Source: Eubacteriales bacterium
Lineage (GTDB): Bacteria; Bacillota; Clostridia; Lachnospirales; Lachnospiraceae
Direction: 5' to 3'
DNA: 36,162 nt
NCBI GenBank assembly: GCA_030539055.1
Contig: JAUNSV010000006.1
Location: 1 to 36,162 of the forward strand
The notes under the pieces were generated by a model. That model ran no database searches, was not told the DNA's origin, and saw only the letters and a program-made list of their open reading frames with translations. Shown here in pieces: positions 34,399 to 36,162 of this stretch (position 1 is the first letter of the stretch; every line of letters begins with the position of its first letter). Made by a program: the position numbers and the translations under genes.

Positions 34399-36114
34399 AT
34401 GAAAAAGAATAAACTTTCTTTATTATCTTCTATATTTTTGCTTGTTGGTGGAATGATTGGTTCTGCGATTTTTTCTTTGTCGGGAATTACTATTGAAAAA
34501 GCTGGACCTAGTGCCATAATATCTTGGATAATAGCAGCATTTGTTATGTTTTCTTATGCATTAATTTGCTCAGAGTTAGCTGTTAGATTTCCAAAAAGTG
34601 GTGGAGTATTTGTTTTTCCATCTAAAGCATTAGGAAAAAATGAAAAAGAGGGTGAATTTTTTGGATTTATTTCTACTTTTGGTTATATAAATTCAAATTG
34701 TATTGCTATTGCTTTTTCAGCAATTTACATAGGAACTTATTTATCAGTCGCTTTTCCTTCTTTTTCTAATATGCAAATTCCAATAGCAATTGTAGCTATT
34801 CTATTTATTTTATTAATGAATTATATAAAAATAACTTCAAATGGTAAAATAAATGCAATAATGGTTATTTTTTTAATTATTATTTTGGTTACAATAATAT
34901 ATATATCTTTTTCAAGCAATGAATGGAATATAAATTTATTGAAGCCATTTTTTACTCAAGGCACAAATGGTTCCTTTGGATTTATGTCTGCTGTTCCTAC
35001 AGCTATGATAGGATATGGAGCTGTAGTAGCAATTTGCTTTATGGTAGAAGAGATAGAATCACCACGAAAAAATATAATTAAGTCTATAGCAATTTCATTG
35101 ATTATAGTTGCACTCTTATATGCCTTAGTAATTTTTTCAGTTGTAGGATTGATGGATGCGAATACATTAAAAATAAAACATTATACTTATATTCCCTTGT
35201 ATGGAGTTGCATTTGAAATATTCAAAAATAATACTTTCTTACCAAAAATAATATCAATTGCTGCAATTTTAGCCTTGCTTACAACAATGTCTATAACAAT
35301 GCTACTTGGTTCAAGAGCATTGAAAGCAATTGCAGATGCAAAAATATTCCCAAATATTTTATCAAAAGAGAGTAAAAATAATACTCCAATTTTTGCTAGT
35401 ATTGTATTATCAATTGTAGCAATTATTTTATCTTTATTTCCTAATTTTGTAAGCTACATAGTCTCATTTGCTGTTCTTTTTGAAACTATTACAATCACAC
35501 TAAACATTTTCTCATTAATTAAATCAAGAAAGAAAATAGATAAGGGAGAAATAGTACTAAGCGAAAAAGATTTTAGGCTTCCTTTTGGGTTGTTCTTCCC
35601 TATAATAGTATTGATTATTTTAATACTATGCTATATTCCAGATATAATTAGTGGTGGGTGGAAAGTATTTATATTCAGTGCAATTTGGTATACTATTGCT
35701 ATAATTATTTTTAAATTTAGAAAAAAAAATGAAAATTTTAATATAATAATAGAAGGACTAGTAATTCACGGAAGAGGAAAAGGTAAAACAGTAGGTATGC
35801 CTACAGCAAATATAAAATATGATATTAAAGATAAATTGCCTAAAGAGGGAGTTTATGCTACAGAAATTTATATTGATGATGAAAAATTCTTTGGAGCTAC
35901 AAATGTAGGATTAAGACCCTCTGTTGATAAAGATGAAGATATTACAATAGAAACAAATATTATTAATTTTGATAGGGATATATATGATAAGAAAATTAAA
36001 ATTAAATTTTTAGAATTAATAAGAGATGTTACAAAATTTAATTCTATTGAAGAAGTAAAAAAACAAGTAGATAAAGACAAAGAATATATATTATCTAAGT
36101 ATATGAAAGAATAA
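34399..36114 (+). CDS. APC-family permease fused to a C-terminal riboflavin kinase domain
   Basis: The 571-residue protein joins two unrelated parts. Residues 1-440 form a 12-helix amino acid/polyamine/organocation permease, starting with LLVGGMIGSAIFSLSG (the GxxxGSxIF loop of the family) and including FFGFISTFGYI and AVVAICFMVEEIESPRKNI. Residues about 447-571 match the riboflavin kinase fold of RibF: the nucleotide loop GRGKGKTVGMPTANI (about 459-473), GVYATEI, TNVGLRPSVD, and TIETNIINF with the conserved Glu. No separate start codon lies upstream of this domain, and the junction holds nine A residues (35721-35729). The FAD synthetase half of RibF is absent. The amino acid substrate is unknown, and whether the kinase part is active or regulatory is inference. 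Confidence 0.85.
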   Translation: MKKNKLSLLSSIFLLVGGMIGSAIFSLSGITIEKAGPSAIISWIIAAFVMFSYALICSELAVRFPKSGGVFVFPSKALGKNEKEGEFFGFISTFGYINSNCIAIAFSAIYIGTYLSVAFPSFSNMQIPIAIVAILFILLMNYIKITSNGKINAIMVIFLIIILVTIIYISFSSNEWNINLLKPFFTQGTNGSFGFMSAVPTAMIGYGAVVAICFMVEEIESPRKNIIKSIAISLIIVALLYALVIFSVVGLMDANTLKIKHYTYIPLYGVAFEIFKNNTFLPKIISIAAILALLTTMSITMLLGSRALKAIADAKIFPNILSKESKNNTPIFASIVLSIVAIILSLFPNFVSYIVSFAVLFETITITLNIFSLIKSRKKIDKGEIVLSEKDFRLPFGLFFPIIVLIILILCYIPDIISGGWKVFIFSAIWYTIAIIIFKFRKKNENFNIIIEGLVIHGRGKGKTVGMPTANIKYDIKDKLPKEGVYATEIYIDDEKFFGATNVGLRPSVDKDEDITIETNIINFDRDIYDKKIKIKFLELIRDVTKFNSIEEVKKQVDKDKEYILSKYMKE

Positions 36115-36162
36115 TCATATTTAATTAATTAAAATATATAAAAAAAACATAATAAATATATA

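Noticed and set aside
35700-35760. Sequencing error joining separate permease and riboflavin kinase genes
   Set aside because: Shifted frames stop at once, and no usable ATG precedes the kinase signature in its own frame, so a separate kinase gene would lack its nucleotide loop. An error in the A9 tract cannot be fully excluded.
1-36162. CRISPR array, insertion sequence, prophage or toxin-antitoxin module
   Set aside because: No regularly spaced repeats, transposase, integrase, phage structural genes or recognisable toxin-antitoxin pairs were found.

Overview
The window is one very AT-rich, gene-dense stretch of a bacterial chromosome, almost certainly from a low-GC member of the Firmicutes/Clostridia. 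The evidence is a PolC-type replicative polymerase, RNase Y, the dxr-rseP-ispG-polC order, a SpoVB-like flippase, a DUF896 protein, GGAGG ribosome binding sites and choline-binding-type wall repeats. A DUF3881-like protein, a family I associate with Lachnospiraceae, makes that family or a close relative my best guess. This is inference; no 16S is present. Codon third positions are nearly all A or T.

Layout. (1) 1-7.8 kb: dxr, rseP, ispG and polC as an overlapping operon (MEP isoprenoid pathway, intramembrane protease, DNA polymerase). (2) 7.8-12.5 kb: tRNA-Thr(CGT) directly followed by a DUF3881-like gene, a DUF1461 membrane protein on the opposite strand, a CYTH-domain protein, a cytidylate-kinase-like protein, a 6S RNA directly followed by an AI-2E family transporter, and a SEC-C protein on the minus strand. 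(3) 12.5-15.6 kb: a minus-strand cold-shock gene with promoter and terminator, then a Gx transporter, a DUF4349 lipoprotein, a SIMPL protein and a NusG-domain-II protein. (4) 15.6-18.9 kb: a repeat-rich regulatory gap, a secreted wall-repeat protein, RNase Y, and rpsU with its own promoter and terminator. (5) 18.9-36.1 kb: sixteen plus-strand genes with no gap above 9 nt: phoH, ybeY, a MOP flippase, two FAD oxidoreductases, a DUF896 protein, a HAD phosphatase, a polysaccharide deacetylase lipoprotein, a subtilase, a second wall-repeat protein, queA, rluF, ligA, lgt, ychF and an APC permease fused to a riboflavin kinase domain.

The genes cover replication and repair (polC, ligA), RNA and ribosome biology (6S RNA, rny, ybeY, rpsU, rluF, queA, ychF, tRNA) and envelope work (lgt with two predicted lipoprotein substrates, deacetylase, subtilase, wall-repeat proteins, flippase). 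The most unusual item is the permease-riboflavin kinase fusion at 34399-36114, which carries nine consecutive A residues at the domain junction. Next are the two places where a structured RNA (tRNA, 6S) sits so close to a start codon that no separate promoter fits between them, and a candidate leaderless promoter for the DUF1461 gene. Every intergenic gap is shorter than 300 bases; the longest, 15587-15831, is described as regulatory sequence. I see no CRISPR array, insertion sequence, prophage or plasmid element. The last 48 bases (36115-36162) are AT-rich and I see nothing in them.
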